This document shows, one piece after another, positions 7,811 to 16,155 of a stretch of DNA of 49,138 nucleotides. The translations under genes and the position numbers were made by a program. Position 1 is the first letter of the stretch. Each line of letters opens with the position of its first letter. The notes beneath the pieces were generated by a model. The model did no database searches. It was given only the letters and a program-made list of their open reading frames with translations, and had not been told where the DNA came from. The stretch comes from CAZXVU01 sp964644465 (GTDB lineage: Bacteria > Chlamydiota > Chlamydiia > Chlamydiales > SM23-39), in NCBI GenBank assembly GCA_964644465.1, contig CAZXVU010000003.1, forward strand, positions 1 through 49,138. The letters are read 5' to 3'.

Positions 7811-8404
7811 ACTCTCGAAGCTGTCTTGGACGCATTGCATAAAAGCTGTCCGATCTTCGCAAACGGGCAATGGCGAGCCAATTGCAACATCAACGACAAA
7901 AGGGACCAAGATAGGATCCCCTTTGGGAAGAGCTTTCCCAAGACCGTGGAGAAAGACCGGAGTGATTGGCACCTCAGGGAACCTTTTGGCCAAGTGAGCA
8001 ATGCCGCTTTTCATGCATGAGAGCTTTTCAGCCTCTCCTCGGCTCCCCTCGGGGAAAAAGATGATGATCTCCCCTCGTTTTAAGGCTTCTTCTACCTGCT
8101 CGAAGGGATCTTCCCGGCAGACCTTTCTTTTAAAAGGGATGATTCCAATGATCTTCGTTGAAAACCAAGCCAAAAATCGATTGGCAAGAAAATAATCTTG
8201 AGCCGCAACAGGATGGATCTTGGAAAGCAATCTCAGCGGAAAAAGAGACATCAAAACGACCGTATCCAAATGGCTATTGTGATTCGCAATGACAATCGCC
8301 GGCCCCTCTTTTGGCAAACGGGGATAGTTACGGACATTCATCCCCAAAACAAAGGTTGCCAAAGGGCGGATGAACAAAAGAAAAAATAGTGTTCTCAACA
8401 TCAC
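7763..8404 (-). CDS. plsC: 1-acyl-sn-glycerol-3-phosphate acyltransferase (PlsC-like)
   Basis: Lysophospholipid acyltransferase, 213 residues, which would acylate lysophosphatidic acid to phosphatidic acid at the inner membrane. The acyltransferase motifs are clear: NHNSHLD (motif I, HX4D), IIPFKRK, FFPEGSRG (motif III) and ITPVFLHG (motif IV). An N-terminal hydrophobic stretch anchors it. It is the last gene of a minus-strand trio; its ATG overlaps the cdsA stop by four bases, so translation is coupled. The 3' end runs 48 bp into the convergent DedA-like gene. It may be a specialised copy, since a second, housekeeping PlsC may exist elsewhere. Confidence 0.9.
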   Translation of the reverse strand: MMLRTLFFLLFIRPLATFVLGMNVRNYPRLPKEGPAIVIANHNSHLDTVVLMSLFPLRLLSKIHPVAAQDYFLANRFLAWFSTKIIGIIPFKRKVCREDPFEQVEEALKRGEIIIFFPEGSRGEAEKLSCMKSGIAHLAKRFPEVPITPVFLHGLGKALPKGDPILVPFVVDVAIGSPLPVCEDRTAFMQCVQDSFESLSREIPHLHEVPTVK

Positions 8405-9336
8405 AAGTGCATCCAGAAATAGTTGAAGAAATGGAAAAAGAGAGGGGTGGTGAATGTCAAACTGTCGATCCGGTCGATAATCCCTCCATGGCCGGGCAGC
8501 ATCAAACTCGTATCTTTAATTTTCAGATCTCTTTTCATCGCGGAAAAAGTAACATCGCCTAAAAATCCAGCAACACCAATCAGCAGTCCCGACAATGCAG
8601 CTAAACCTAAAGGAAGAGGCGTCATCAATGGCCCTGCTAAGGCTCCAAATGCCGTGGAAAAGAGAACTCCTCCTAGAAAACCCATCCACGTTTTCCCTGG
8701 AGAAATCTTCGGCAGTATTTTCTTTTTTCCAAACAACTTCCCGGAGATAAATTGGGCGATGTCATTGGCTTGCGTCAAGGTGATCAAATACAGAATGGTA
8801 GAAAGCCTCTGTTCGAGGGGAAAGTCTCTCTCTGTAGGCAAGAAAAACATCGCTCCATGGGCAATGCAAAACACCAAGGTCATCAATCCCCAATGAAAAT
8901 AGGAGAGGGAACGGAGAAAGTTTACGGTATCCCCCGATAGAATCAAGCGGATCGGCAGAAATAAGAAGACATAGATCGGCACAAAAATCAAAGAAAGGAC
9001 GAAATGACCATCCGCAATTAAAAAATATTGGGCTGGAATAGACACATAGGCCCAGAATAAAGTCCTCCGATCTGTAGGGCGGGTCGGAATGATCGAGATA
9101 TATTCTTTAAAAGCCAAAAAGCTAACGATTCCGAAAAACCAAAACATCCCCGTCTTCCCTAACAAGACTGCAGCGCTCAAGACAAGGAGAATAACGGCCC
9201 AGGTATGAATCCGCTCTTTAGTTTCCGTAAACAGTTGGGGATCCATTCTTACCTTCAGTCGATTCAAGATAAACTGACCCAAAAGCGGTAAGGACAGATA
9301 GGTTGCCAGGCAAATTCCAGTAGGGCTTACTAACAT
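8401..9336 (-). CDS. cdsA: Phosphatidate cytidylyltransferase (CdsA family)
   Basis: Makes CDP-diacylglycerol from phosphatidate and CTP. The 311-residue polytopic protein carries the full CDP-DAG synthase signature near its C-terminus: SAMKRDLKIKDTSLMLPGHG followed by GIIDRIDS. Upstream, ANDIAQFISGKLFGKKK and ISPGKTWMGFLGG match the family's conserved Asn-Asp/Gly-Lys region. It overlaps the upstream CDP-alcohol transferase by 7 bp and the downstream plsC by 4 bp. The combination resembles E. coli YnbB (a CdsA paralogue) next to YnbA, so this may be a pathway-specific rather than the sole CdsA. Confidence 0.92.
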   Translation of the reverse strand: MLVSPTGICLATYLSLPLLGQFILNRLKVRMDPQLFTETKERIHTWAVILLVLSAAVLLGKTGMFWFFGIVSFLAFKEYISIIPTRPTDRRTLFWAYVSIPAQYFLIADGHFVLSLIFVPIYVFLFLPIRLILSGDTVNFLRSLSYFHWGLMTLVFCIAHGAMFFLPTERDFPLEQRLSTILYLITLTQANDIAQFISGKLFGKKKILPKISPGKTWMGFLGGVLFSTAFGALAGPLMTPLPLGLAALSGLLIGVAGFLGDVTFSAMKRDLKIKDTSLMLPGHGGIIDRIDSLTFTTPLFFHFFNYFWMHL

Positions 9337-9917
9337 TGTTGTACTGCCTTCCTGATTCTAAAATAGATTGTGGCGCATAATAAAAGAGCCATGGTGCCAA
9401 AAATGAAGCTTGCCCAAACGTCATTCACTAAATCAAACGCCATCAAAAGACCTAATATCCCAAAGCAAAACGCCCGATCGCTTTTTCCCATGGGTCCGTC
9501 GTAGCGGCGCTCTGCGCCGATGGCTACGGCCAAAATACCCGCCACCTCGCTGAATAAACTCAATGCAATCACAGATCCCATCAGCCAAGGAAACGCAATG
9601 GCAAAGGGCAAATAGAGGAAGAGATCGGACACCATGTCTCCCATCTCATTCAAATACGTTCCCAGACGGCTTTGCATCTGCAATTGCCGCGCCATCATCC
9701 CATCGATGGCATTCAGCGCCATCCGCACTAAGAAGACGATAGGCATCAACCACCAGCTCGAAATCCCAGCCCACATAAAATAGAGCCCGAAGCCCACAGA
9801 GAAAAGAGTTGTGAAGAGGGTCACCTGGTTCGGAGTCGCTCCCATCCGGGACAAAAAACCGATCAAAGGTTGAAGCGCTTTTTGAAAGAGAGGCTTAATT
9901 GAATAAATCGTTATCAT
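9330..9917 (-). CDS. CDP-alcohol phosphatidyltransferase (YnbA-like)
   Basis: Membrane enzyme of 195 residues that would join a CDP-lipid to an alcohol. The CAP region reads NAIDGMMAR, eight residues, then GTYLNEMGDMVSD: the core DG-AR-G-D-D positions are present, but the first and third Asp of the usual DxxDG...GxxxDxxxD are Asn. That pattern is what I recall for the YnbA/YnjF branch, so it is probably a subfamily trait rather than decay. It opens the operon CAP-cdsA-plsC. A TATAAT seven bases upstream of the ATG could even give a leaderless transcript. The acceptor alcohol is unknown. Confidence 0.82.
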   Translation of the reverse strand: MITIYSIKPLFQKALQPLIGFLSRMGATPNQVTLFTTLFSVGFGLYFMWAGISSWWLMPIVFLVRMALNAIDGMMARQLQMQSRLGTYLNEMGDMVSDLFLYLPFAIAFPWLMGSVIALSLFSEVAGILAVAIGAERRYDGPMGKSDRAFCFGILGLLMAFDLVNDVWASFIFGTMALLLCATIYFRIRKAVQQC

Positions 9918-10173
9918 GGCAGAGATTATAAACGATCTGATTTATTCAAATAGACCAAAAAAATCTTTATCCTGGTTTGAGAATAATTGGAAGATCCATC
10001 GACTTCTCAGTTTTTTAAACGATGTGAAGGATACAATGATATGAAGGATAAAAAATTTTTAGAATATCTCCTCTCAATTTTTCCCATCCTTCAAATCGTT
10101 ATATCGTTCTCATCATTGATGTTTTTTGTGAGAATATGAGATAATTTGTACGTATTCTAAAGGAATAAATTGA
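9918..10173. other. Intergenic region between divergent genes, with a long-range inverted repeat
   Basis: No gene found. It holds the promoters for the CAP operon (left) and the exported hydrolase (right), plus an inverted repeat at 10018-10032 and 10086-10100 (14 of 15 bases complementary) enclosing an AT-rich segment that can itself pair (GATAT...ATATC). Confidence 0.6.
10116..10145 (+). promoter_or_regulatory. Sigma-70/sigma-66 type promoter for the exported hydrolase
   Basis: TTGATG (10116-10121), an 18-base spacer and GATAAT (10140-10145). AAAGGA lies nine bases before the ATG at 10174. Read by eye; no transcript data. Confidence 0.5.
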
Positions 10174-11247
10174 ATGGGAAAATTCTTAGCATTCATGCTC
10201 TTTGCCACCACACTTTTTGCAAATGAGCGTCCCCAGGAACCAAAAGCTCCCTATCCTTATCACGAAGAAGAAGTGAGTTTTGAAAACTCCGCGGATAGCG
10301 TAAAATTGGCAGGAACATTGACATGGCCGGACACCGAAGGCCCATTCCCTGCAGTTGTGCTCTTGCATGGCTCAGCCCCGCTGGATCGCAATTCAACGAT
10401 GTTCGGCCATAAACCGTTCCTTGTCCTCGCCGATCATCTAACCAGGCAAGGAATCGCTGTCTTGCGCTTCGATAAGCGGAGCGCCGGACAATCGACAGGC
10501 GACTATAACTCGGCCAATCTGGAAGATTTTGCACGCGATGCCTTAGCAGCAGTTGACTATCTAAAGACCCGCGAGGAAATCAACCAAATTGGACTCATCG
10601 GCCATAGCGAAGGGGGGATGACCGCCTCTTTGAGCGCATCAAAATCAGAAGATATCTCCTTTATCGTCCTCATGGGAGCCCCCTGTGTGAATTGGGAAGA
10701 ACTCATCAGCATGCAAGAGAGCTTATTGCAGCGAGCTGATGGAGTATCGGAAGAGTCCATCAAGAAAAACCGGAAATTCCGAAAAGAGATATTTGCCGTC
10801 TTGAAGAAAGAGAAAAATCGGGAGATTGCCGAGAAACAATTGAACCAACTCTTCACCAAGCTGAGTGCAGACCAGAGAAAAATCGCCGAAGCCTATTATG
10901 GCCCAAGCGAGGGACAGATCCAATTCTTCAATTCAGTGGGCTTTCGGTACAATTTATCATACGAGCCAGCGGTTACTTTGAAAACGCTTAAAATTCCAGT
11001 GCTGGCGCTGAATGGCGAACTTGACTTCGTAGTGACGCCAGGACAAAATCTTTCCCGCATTGCCAAAACCCTAAAAGAAGCAGAGCATGAAGATTTTACG
11101 ATCATGGAACTACCCAAACTCAATCATGGATTCCAGACGTGTAAAACAGGATCTATGATGGAATGCGCAACGATTGAAGAGACCCTTGCGCCCTCTGCCT
11201 TAAATGCAATATCAGGTTGGATCTTGGAAAGAACTATTCCCCTTTGA
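10174..11247 (+). CDS. Exported alpha/beta hydrolase
   Basis: Serine hydrolase of 357 residues. The leader MGKFLAFMLFATTLFA is a good signal peptide. The fold is marked by VVLLHGSAPLDRN (oxyanion region), RFDKRSAGQSTG, the nucleophile elbow GHSEGG, the acid in NGELDFVVTP and the catalytic His in LNHGFQ, followed by a short C-terminal helix. It resembles the large YfhR/FrsA-like esterase or acyl-hydrolase group; the substrate is unknown. A helical insert rich in Lys/Glu (after the nucleophile) is probably the lid. It ends inside the convergent lipoprotein gene by 14 bp. Confidence 0.85.
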   Translation: MGKFLAFMLFATTLFANERPQEPKAPYPYHEEEVSFENSADSVKLAGTLTWPDTEGPFPAVVLLHGSAPLDRNSTMFGHKPFLVLADHLTRQGIAVLRFDKRSAGQSTGDYNSANLEDFARDALAAVDYLKTREEINQIGLIGHSEGGMTASLSASKSEDISFIVLMGAPCVNWEELISMQESLLQRADGVSEESIKKNRKFRKEIFAVLKKEKNREIAEKQLNQLFTKLSADQRKIAEAYYGPSEGQIQFFNSVGFRYNLSYEPAVTLKTLKIPVLALNGELDFVVTPGQNLSRIAKTLKEAEHEDFTIMELPKLNHGFQTCKTGSMMECATIEETLAPSALNAISGWILERTIPL

Positions 11248-11602
11248 CCACTTTATCAGCAGCGCTCCTGCGGGGAGTTCCTTGTTCGCTCTTGCTCGTT
11301 CTCCGTCCCCCACGGTTTGATGCACAGCCCCTGCCCCCTCGATTCTGCTGCTGTTGATAATAATTTTGCTGGTAGTTACCGTTGCTGCGGCGATATTCTT
11401 GATTTCTTTGATAATATCGCTGCCGATAGTACGAATCCATTTCTCGGTTTAGCCGTTCAGATTCTTCTTTCTCGTATTCTTTCTTGTATCGGGCCGCTTT
11501 TTCATCTTCATCTTCTTCACCAATTGTCCAGCATCCGCTAGTAGAAAGGCAGAGACCTGAAGCCAGTCCCATCATAGCTAATTTGTATAGACTCTTTTTC
11601 AT
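11234..11602 (-). CDS. Small Gln/Tyr/Arg-rich lipoprotein
   Basis: Predicted lipoprotein of about 122 residues. MKKSLYKLAMMGLASGLCLSTSGC is a signal peptide ending in a lipobox-like STSGC. The mature part is acidic and charged (GEEDEDEK), then very rich in Tyr, Gln and Arg (RQRYYQRNQEYRRS, QQNYYQQQQN), and ends in a basic Gly/Arg tail. It is low-complexity and probably disordered, possibly nucleic acid- or peptidoglycan-binding. I start at M3 of the longer frame (11608) because it gives the cleanest signal peptide. No family recognised. It overlaps the convergent hydrolase by 14 bp. Confidence 0.7.
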   Translation of the reverse strand: MKKSLYKLAMMGLASGLCLSTSGCWTIGEEDEDEKAARYKKEYEKEESERLNREMDSYYRQRYYQRNQEYRRSNGNYQQNYYQQQQNRGGRGCASNRGGRRTSKSEQGTPRRSAADKVVKGE

Positions 11603-11673
11603 CTGCATCCCTTTAATTAAGGCATTTATTTTTTGCGTAACAAAAAAGGAAGATTAAAACAAGATATAGGACC

Positions 11674-11702
11674 TTTACAAAAGTTCATTTATTTTATATA
11701 GA
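11674..11702 (+). promoter_or_regulatory. Promoter for the Cys/Lys repeat protein
   Basis: TTTACA (11674-11679), 17-base spacer, TATAGA (11697-11702), with AAGGAG six bases before the ATG at 11739. Confidence 0.5.
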
Positions 11703-11738
11703 CTGATTTAAATAGGGAAATCCCCAATAAGGAGCTAT

Positions 11739-12068
11739 ATGAAAGTACAAATATTTGCCGGTTTGCTTTTTTTTGCAGCTGGAACTTGCCTGTCTGCAAA
11801 TGAAGAAGTTGCTATGTCAAAAACCTCAGAGCAATGCGATGCGGAATATGGACAGACAATGGAAAAATGCGATCAAGCTGAAGATAAGTGCGATCAAAAA
11901 GCAAAAGATATGAAACAAAAATGCAAGACGACAAAAGGTGCTGCAAATAAAGTAAAATGCTACCAGGATGCAAAGCAAGCAAAAGATGATTGCGATACAA
12001 TGAAAGATAAGTGCAAACAGAAAGCAAAAATGAACAAAGATAAGTGCAAACAGAAAGCTAAGCCTTAA
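11739..12068 (+). CDS. Small secreted Cys/Lys-rich repeat protein
   Basis: Protein of 109 residues with signal peptide MKVQIFAGLLFFAAGTCLSA. The mature part is a run of short charged helical units, each with Cys: SEQCDAEYGQTMEKCDQAED, KCDQKAKDMKQKC and DKCKQKAKMNK twice at the C-terminus. The last unit is an 11-codon (33-bp) direct repeat at the DNA level. The even spacing of Cys on a hydrophilic helix suggests a disulfide-linked helical hairpin or metal-binding rod in the periplasm or outer envelope, a compartment where Chlamydiae rely on disulfide crosslinks. No family recognised; function inferred only from composition. Confidence 0.75.
   Translation: MKVQIFAGLLFFAAGTCLSANEEVAMSKTSEQCDAEYGQTMEKCDQAEDKCDQKAKDMKQKCKTTKGAANKVKCYQDAKQAKDDCDTMKDKCKQKAKMNKDKCKQKAKP
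12006..12058 (+). repeat. 33-bp in-frame direct repeat
   Basis: The 20-base unit GATAAGTGCAAACAGAAAGC occurs at 12006-12025 and again at 12039-12058, encoding DKCKQKA twice. Degenerate earlier copies are visible upstream, suggesting growth of the protein by unit duplication. Confidence 0.8.
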
Positions 12069-12082
12069 TCGAATATCATTTA

Positions 12083-12107
12083 GGCTGGGTCTCTCCCAGC
12101 CATTTTT
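12083..12107 (+). terminator. Intrinsic terminator after the Cys/Lys protein
   Basis: GGCTGGG, five-base loop, CCCAGCC, then ATTTTT: a 7-bp GC-rich stem with a T tract. Confidence 0.8.
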
Positions 12108-12174
12108 CTCCTTGATTTTTTCTTCATACATAATAAATATTTCATAAACGAAATCCCATACAGGAGATTCATTT

Positions 12175-12990
12175 ATGAAAAATCGAGTTTTTTTAGTGGC
12201 ATTCCTACTTGTATCGATGTTTGGTTGGTCAGATTCTTTGGATGAATCCAAAGCAATGGAGATTCAGTGCTCGATAAAGCCTATCGATAGGGCGAAAATC
12301 CATCCCAAAGGGAAAGCTTCGAGGACTAAGCTTCAAGCATTCAGCACGAACTGGAGCGGCTATGTTGCTGCCCAAACCTTGAGTCAATCCGCTACAAATT
12401 CTGTTTCCTTTGTCGCAGGCAGCTGGGTTGTCCCAGCGCTTTTGCCGACCCCAGACAACTCTTATTGCGCAATTTGGATTGGAATCGATGGGTATTTAGA
12501 CGGGACCGTTGAACAGATGGGAACGGCTCACGATTGGGTGAATGGGGCCCAGGAAAATTTTGCGTGGTTTGAGATGTACCCAATGGGAGCATTCGAGATC
12601 GGCGGTTTTCCCGCTGATGTTGGAGACCAAATCAGCGTCCATCTTGGTTATAAAGGAAATGATGTCTTTAAATTGGTGATGTTTAATTATACAAAAGGCG
12701 TTTTCACCACCATTCCAACTTCTTACACAACTGCGGCCGGCGTTCAGAGAAGCTCCGCGGAATGGATTGTGGAAGCCCCATTTTCAGGCGGCGTTCTTCC
12801 TTTGTCAGATTTCAAGCCCATCACTTTTAATTATTGCTCTGCGACCATCAATGGCATAACCGGGGCAATCAACAATGGACATTGGGTTGAGGATTCTATC
12901 ACGATGACTGGCAGCGCCGGAATTAAAGCGCAGCCCTCGGTTCTTTTAAAAAATGGGACCGCTTTTACTGTTACTTGGGATCACGAGTAA
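12175..12990 (+). CDS. Secreted glutamic peptidase, eqolisin (family G1)-like
   Basis: Predicted acid endopeptidase of 271 residues with signal peptide MKNRVFLVAFLLVSMFGWS, a ~40-residue propeptide-like segment, then the beta-sandwich domain starting at NWSGYVA. The two active-site motifs of eqolisins are present: WIGIDGYLDGTVEQMGT carrying the catalytic Gln (Q114), and SSAEWIVEAP carrying the catalytic Glu (E196). GSWVVP and the C-terminal NNGHWVEDSITM also fit. These peptidases are active at low pH, as in a phagosome or amoebal food vacuole, but the host setting is inferred. CAGGAG precedes the start. The gene is convergent with the ABC-F gene and separated by 8 bp. Confidence 0.82.
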   Translation: MKNRVFLVAFLLVSMFGWSDSLDESKAMEIQCSIKPIDRAKIHPKGKASRTKLQAFSTNWSGYVAAQTLSQSATNSVSFVAGSWVVPALLPTPDNSYCAIWIGIDGYLDGTVEQMGTAHDWVNGAQENFAWFEMYPMGAFEIGGFPADVGDQISVHLGYKGNDVFKLVMFNYTKGVFTTIPTSYTTAAGVQRSSAEWIVEAPFSGGVLPLSDFKPITFNYCSATINGITGAINNGHWVEDSITMTGSAGIKAQPSVLLKNGTAFTVTWDHE

Positions 12991-12998
12991 CGAGTTAT

Positions 12999-14795
12999 TT
13001 ATGGAGAGGAAAAATCTTTTTTCCTCTTCTCTAAAAGTTCGTAGAGGCTATATAGCTGCTCCTCGAGCTGTTCGATCTGTTTCTGCCTGGCGCCGAGAGC
13101 TTTCAATAACTCTACAGAAGTCCCTCCCTTTTCGAGAAGGCTCTGGTCTTTTTTCTGTTCTTCTTCCAGCTCACTGATTTTTTGCTCGCACTCCTGGATC
13201 TGTTTTTCAATGGGTTTCAATACAGCAGCCCTTTTGGCGATGAAATCTGCCTTTTCTTTCCGAGAATGTGTCTGCGTCGGCGCGCTTTTTTTTGCCGGAG
13301 CATTTTTTTTCTCTTCTTCCCAACCGATTTTTTCCAGGAACTCATCGTAATTGCCGAGAAACAGGGTTTGCTTCCCTTCCTCGCAGAGAATGATCTTGTT
13401 TAAATTCAGCCTTCTTAAGATCAATTCGCTGTGAGTGACCATCACAATCGATCCAGAAAAATCCTCAAGTGCATCGATCAAAGCTTCAATCGATTCGATA
13501 TCGAGGTGATGGGTGGGTTCATCCAAGAGGAGCAAATTGCAAGGTTTAGCCACAATTTTACCCAGCAAAACGCGGCTTTTTTCTCCTCCAGAGAGAACAG
13601 AGATTTTCTTTTCTGAGAGCGCTCCGCTGAACATCATGAGACCAGAAATCCCTTTCACTTCCGTGAAGCTCAAAAGCGGGTTGGCCAGAGAAATTTCCTG
13701 TTCGATGCTATGGAGGCTATTGAGACGATCGACGTGGGTCTGTCCGAAATAGCCAATCTGGGTATTCTCAGAAAATTCCACAGATCCATCATTAGGAACC
13801 AAATCCCGCCCCAGCAAACGGAGCAGCGTCGATTTCCCGCGGCCATTTTTCCCGATGATGGCAATCCGCTCCCCTTTTTCCATTTCTAGAGAAAAATCGT
13901 CGATCAACTGCTCATCTGTATAAGAAAAACGGAGATGCTTTGCATCGAGCATTTTCTTGCCAGGGAATGGAGCTTCGTTGAAAGAAAAAGAAAGTTCAGA
14001 AAGCTGATTGAGTTTTTCTAAAACAGGCTCTCTGGCCATCATTTTTACCCTGGATTGGGCCTGGGCCGCTTTGTTTGCCTTCGCACCAAAACGGTCTACA
14101 AAACTCTGCATGTGAGCCCGTTTCTTATCGGTTTTCAAGCGAGTTTTTTCGTGGACTTCCTCTTCGAGAAGGATCTGCTGGAAAAAATCGAGAGACGACC
14201 CTTTTACCTTTCTCACTTTTTCCCGATGGAGGCCCATAGTATGGGTGGTCACTTTGTCCATAAAATCGCGATCGTGGGAGATCAGAATAAACTCTCCTCT
14301 CCACATCCGCAAAAAGTTCATCAGCCACCGTATAGAGAGGATATCCAGATAGTTGGTCGGCTCATCTAGGAGAAGGCAATCCGGTTCCGAGATCAACACT
14401 TTGGCCAGGTGCAATCGGAGGTGGAACCCTCCGGAAAATTTGGCTGTAGGGGCGTCTAAATCTTCCTCGGTAAATCCAAGCCCGAAGAGAATCTTTTCCG
14501 CTTTATAGAGAAGATCTTCTTCCCCAGGAGGCAACCCCAGAGCAGCTTCTTGGATCAAGCTAGGCTTTGTGAAATGGATATGCTGCCGCAAGAAACCAAT
14601 CCGATAGTTCTTTGGAATGCTTACAGCGCCCTTGTCTGGTTCCATCTCTCCATCAATTAAGCGGAGCAGCGTTGATTTGCCAGAACCATTGCGGCCAACA
14701 AGACCGCACCGCTCTCCTTTTTGGAGAGTGAAAGAAGCATCTTCGAAAAGTGGGTGGCCGGAAAACGCCAGGCCGACGCGGTCAAATTGGATCAT
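12999..14795 (-). CDS. ABC-F family ATPase (translation factor type)
   Basis: Soluble tandem ATPase of 598 residues that acts on ribosomes in known ABC-F members (EttA, Uup, YheS, resistance factors). Domain 1 has GRNGSGKST, signature SGGFHLRLHLAK and Walker B LLLDEPTNYLD; domain 2 has GKNGRGKST, LSGGEKSRVLLGK and LLLDEPTHHLD. The linker between them is the expected charged P-site tRNA interaction region (about residues 200-280). The C-terminus (about 490-598) is a long Lys/Glu/Gln coiled coil, as in Uup/YheS. No membrane segment. Its ATG is about 175 bp from the divergent helicase gene. Uup versus YheS cannot be settled by eye. Confidence 0.92.
   Translation of the reverse strand: MIQFDRVGLAFSGHPLFEDASFTLQKGERCGLVGRNGSGKSTLLRLIDGEMEPDKGAVSIPKNYRIGFLRQHIHFTKPSLIQEAALGLPPGEEDLLYKAEKILFGLGFTEEDLDAPTAKFSGGFHLRLHLAKVLISEPDCLLLDEPTNYLDILSIRWLMNFLRMWRGEFILISHDRDFMDKVTTHTMGLHREKVRKVKGSSLDFFQQILLEEEVHEKTRLKTDKKRAHMQSFVDRFGAKANKAAQAQSRVKMMAREPVLEKLNQLSELSFSFNEAPFPGKKMLDAKHLRFSYTDEQLIDDFSLEMEKGERIAIIGKNGRGKSTLLRLLGRDLVPNDGSVEFSENTQIGYFGQTHVDRLNSLHSIEQEISLANPLLSFTEVKGISGLMMFSGALSEKKISVLSGGEKSRVLLGKIVAKPCNLLLLDEPTHHLDIESIEALIDALEDFSGSIVMVTHSELILRRLNLNKIILCEEGKQTLFLGNYDEFLEKIGWEEEKKNAPAKKSAPTQTHSRKEKADFIAKRAAVLKPIEKQIQECEQKISELEEEQKKDQSLLEKGGTSVELLKALGARQKQIEQLEEQLYSLYELLEKRKKDFSSP
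13005..13027. terminator. Possible bidirectional terminator at the eqolisin/ABC-F junction
   Basis: AGAGGAAAAA pairs with TTTTTCCTCT across a 3-base loop. It lies inside the last codons of the ABC-F gene and could end the plus-strand transcript; stem GC content is low. Confidence 0.45.
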
Positions 14796-14971
14796 TGAAG
14801 TAGTTTAATGACTATCGGTTTTCTTTCAAAGTCCTCTGCAAGTTCCAATAATTATTTAGCCATTCATCCACCTTTTAGGTCGGGTTTTTTTTAAATTTCT
14901 TTTAACCGTGCAATAAGAGATCCAAAATGTTATGCTTCTGATCGCAAAAACAACCCAAGTTAAAAAAATCA

Positions 14972-16153
14972 ATGTCAAATTTTGAACAGTTCCAACTTCC
15001 AAATGCCCTTGTCGAAGCTCTCAAGGCCATGAAAATCAATTTACCCACGTCCATTCAAATAGCCGCCATACCTCCGGCTTTGGAAGGCCATGATATTTTA
15101 GCCTCAGCTCAAACAGGCTCTGGCAAAACTGTTGCTTATGCAATCCCTTTGATTGTTAAGCTCTTAAAAAACCCAACTCATACAGCACTTATTTTAACTC
15201 CCACCCGGGAACTTGCCGCGCAAGTACACCAATGCCTCATCGAACTCTCTCCCCATTTTAAAACGGCATTATTGATCGGCGGAGCGCCAATGTTTAAACA
15301 GATAAACGCTCTCAGAAAGCGCCCCCAGCTCATTGTGGGAACGCCAGGAAGGATCAACGACCATCTTCAAAGAAATAGCCTTTCTTTAAAGGAAACCCGC
15401 TTCTTAGTCGTTGATGAAGCTGACCGGATGCTCGATATGGGTTTTGGAATCCAATTAGACAGGATCGCCGAGTTCCTGCCTAAAGATCGGCAAACCTTGA
15501 TGTTTTCAGCCACCTTGCCGCCGAACATCGACAGGCTTTCCAAAAAATATTTAACAACCCCCAAGCGGATCACCATCGAGTCTTCAGTCCAGTCTGCTCC
15601 GAAGATCAAACAAGAGATCATCCGGACAACGAGTGGAGAAAAATTCACGAAGTTATTAGATGAGCTCAATCAACGCAAAGGTTCTATTGTCATATTTACA
15701 AAGACCAAACGGGGCGCGGATCGATTATCTAAAGATCTGAATACTTATGGGCATAATACAAATGCCATCCACGGAGATCTATCTCAGCAGCGGCGCGATC
15801 GAGTGATCCATTCTTTCCGCAATAGCCAGCACCGGATTCTCGTAGCCACAGACGTAGCTGCACGAGGCCTTGATATCCCTCACATTATGCACGTGATCAA
15901 CTATGATCTTCCGCAATGCGCAGAAGATTATATCCACCGGATCGGCAGAACAGGCCGTGCAGGCGCTGAAGGCAACGCCCTTTGTTTTGTATCTCCTGCT
16001 GATAACGGCAAATGGAGAGCGATCGCAAGGCTTGTCAACCCCGAGAGCATTCCCCCCTCTCCTCCATTAGAAAACAGCAAACTGCGTCCCTCTCAGAACC
16101 GTTTTCCAAAAAATCGGTTTAAAAAGAGACCCTTCCGCAGTTTCCAGCGATAA
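14972..16153 (+). CDS. rhlE: DEAD-box RNA helicase, RhlE type
   Basis: ATP-dependent RNA helicase of 393 residues. Motifs in order: Q motif region (FEQFQLPNALVEAL...PTSIQ), motif I AQTGSGKT, Ia PTRELAAQ, II VDEADRMLDMGF, III SATLPP, IV region VIFTKTKRGADRLS, V ATDVAARGLDIP, VI HRIGRTGRAG. The 'DEADRMLDMGF' wording and short basic C-tail (NRFPKNRFKKRPFRSF) are typical of RhlE. Likely role: ribosome assembly and RNA turnover in the cold. It stops 2 bp before the stop of convergent udk. Its promoter must lie in the 176-bp gap after the ABC-F gene. Confidence 0.93.
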   Translation: MSNFEQFQLPNALVEALKAMKINLPTSIQIAAIPPALEGHDILASAQTGSGKTVAYAIPLIVKLLKNPTHTALILTPTRELAAQVHQCLIELSPHFKTALLIGGAPMFKQINALRKRPQLIVGTPGRINDHLQRNSLSLKETRFLVVDEADRMLDMGFGIQLDRIAEFLPKDRQTLMFSATLPPNIDRLSKKYLTTPKRITIESSVQSAPKIKQEIIRTTSGEKFTKLLDELNQRKGSIVIFTKTKRGADRLSKDLNTYGHNTNAIHGDLSQQRRDRVIHSFRNSQHRILVATDVAARGLDIPHIMHVINYDLPQCAEDYIHRIGRTGRAGAEGNALCFVSPADNGKWRAIARLVNPESIPPSPPLENSKLRPSQNRFPKNRFKKRPFRSFQR

Positions 16154-16155
16154 CA

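Noticed and set aside
9917..9940. Leaderless start of the CDP-alcohol transferase from a TATAAT seven bases upstream
   Set aside because: No -35 at correct spacing; kept only as a remark.
12006..12058. Direct repeats as a CRISPR array
   Set aside because: They are in-frame coding repeats without spacers or cas genes.
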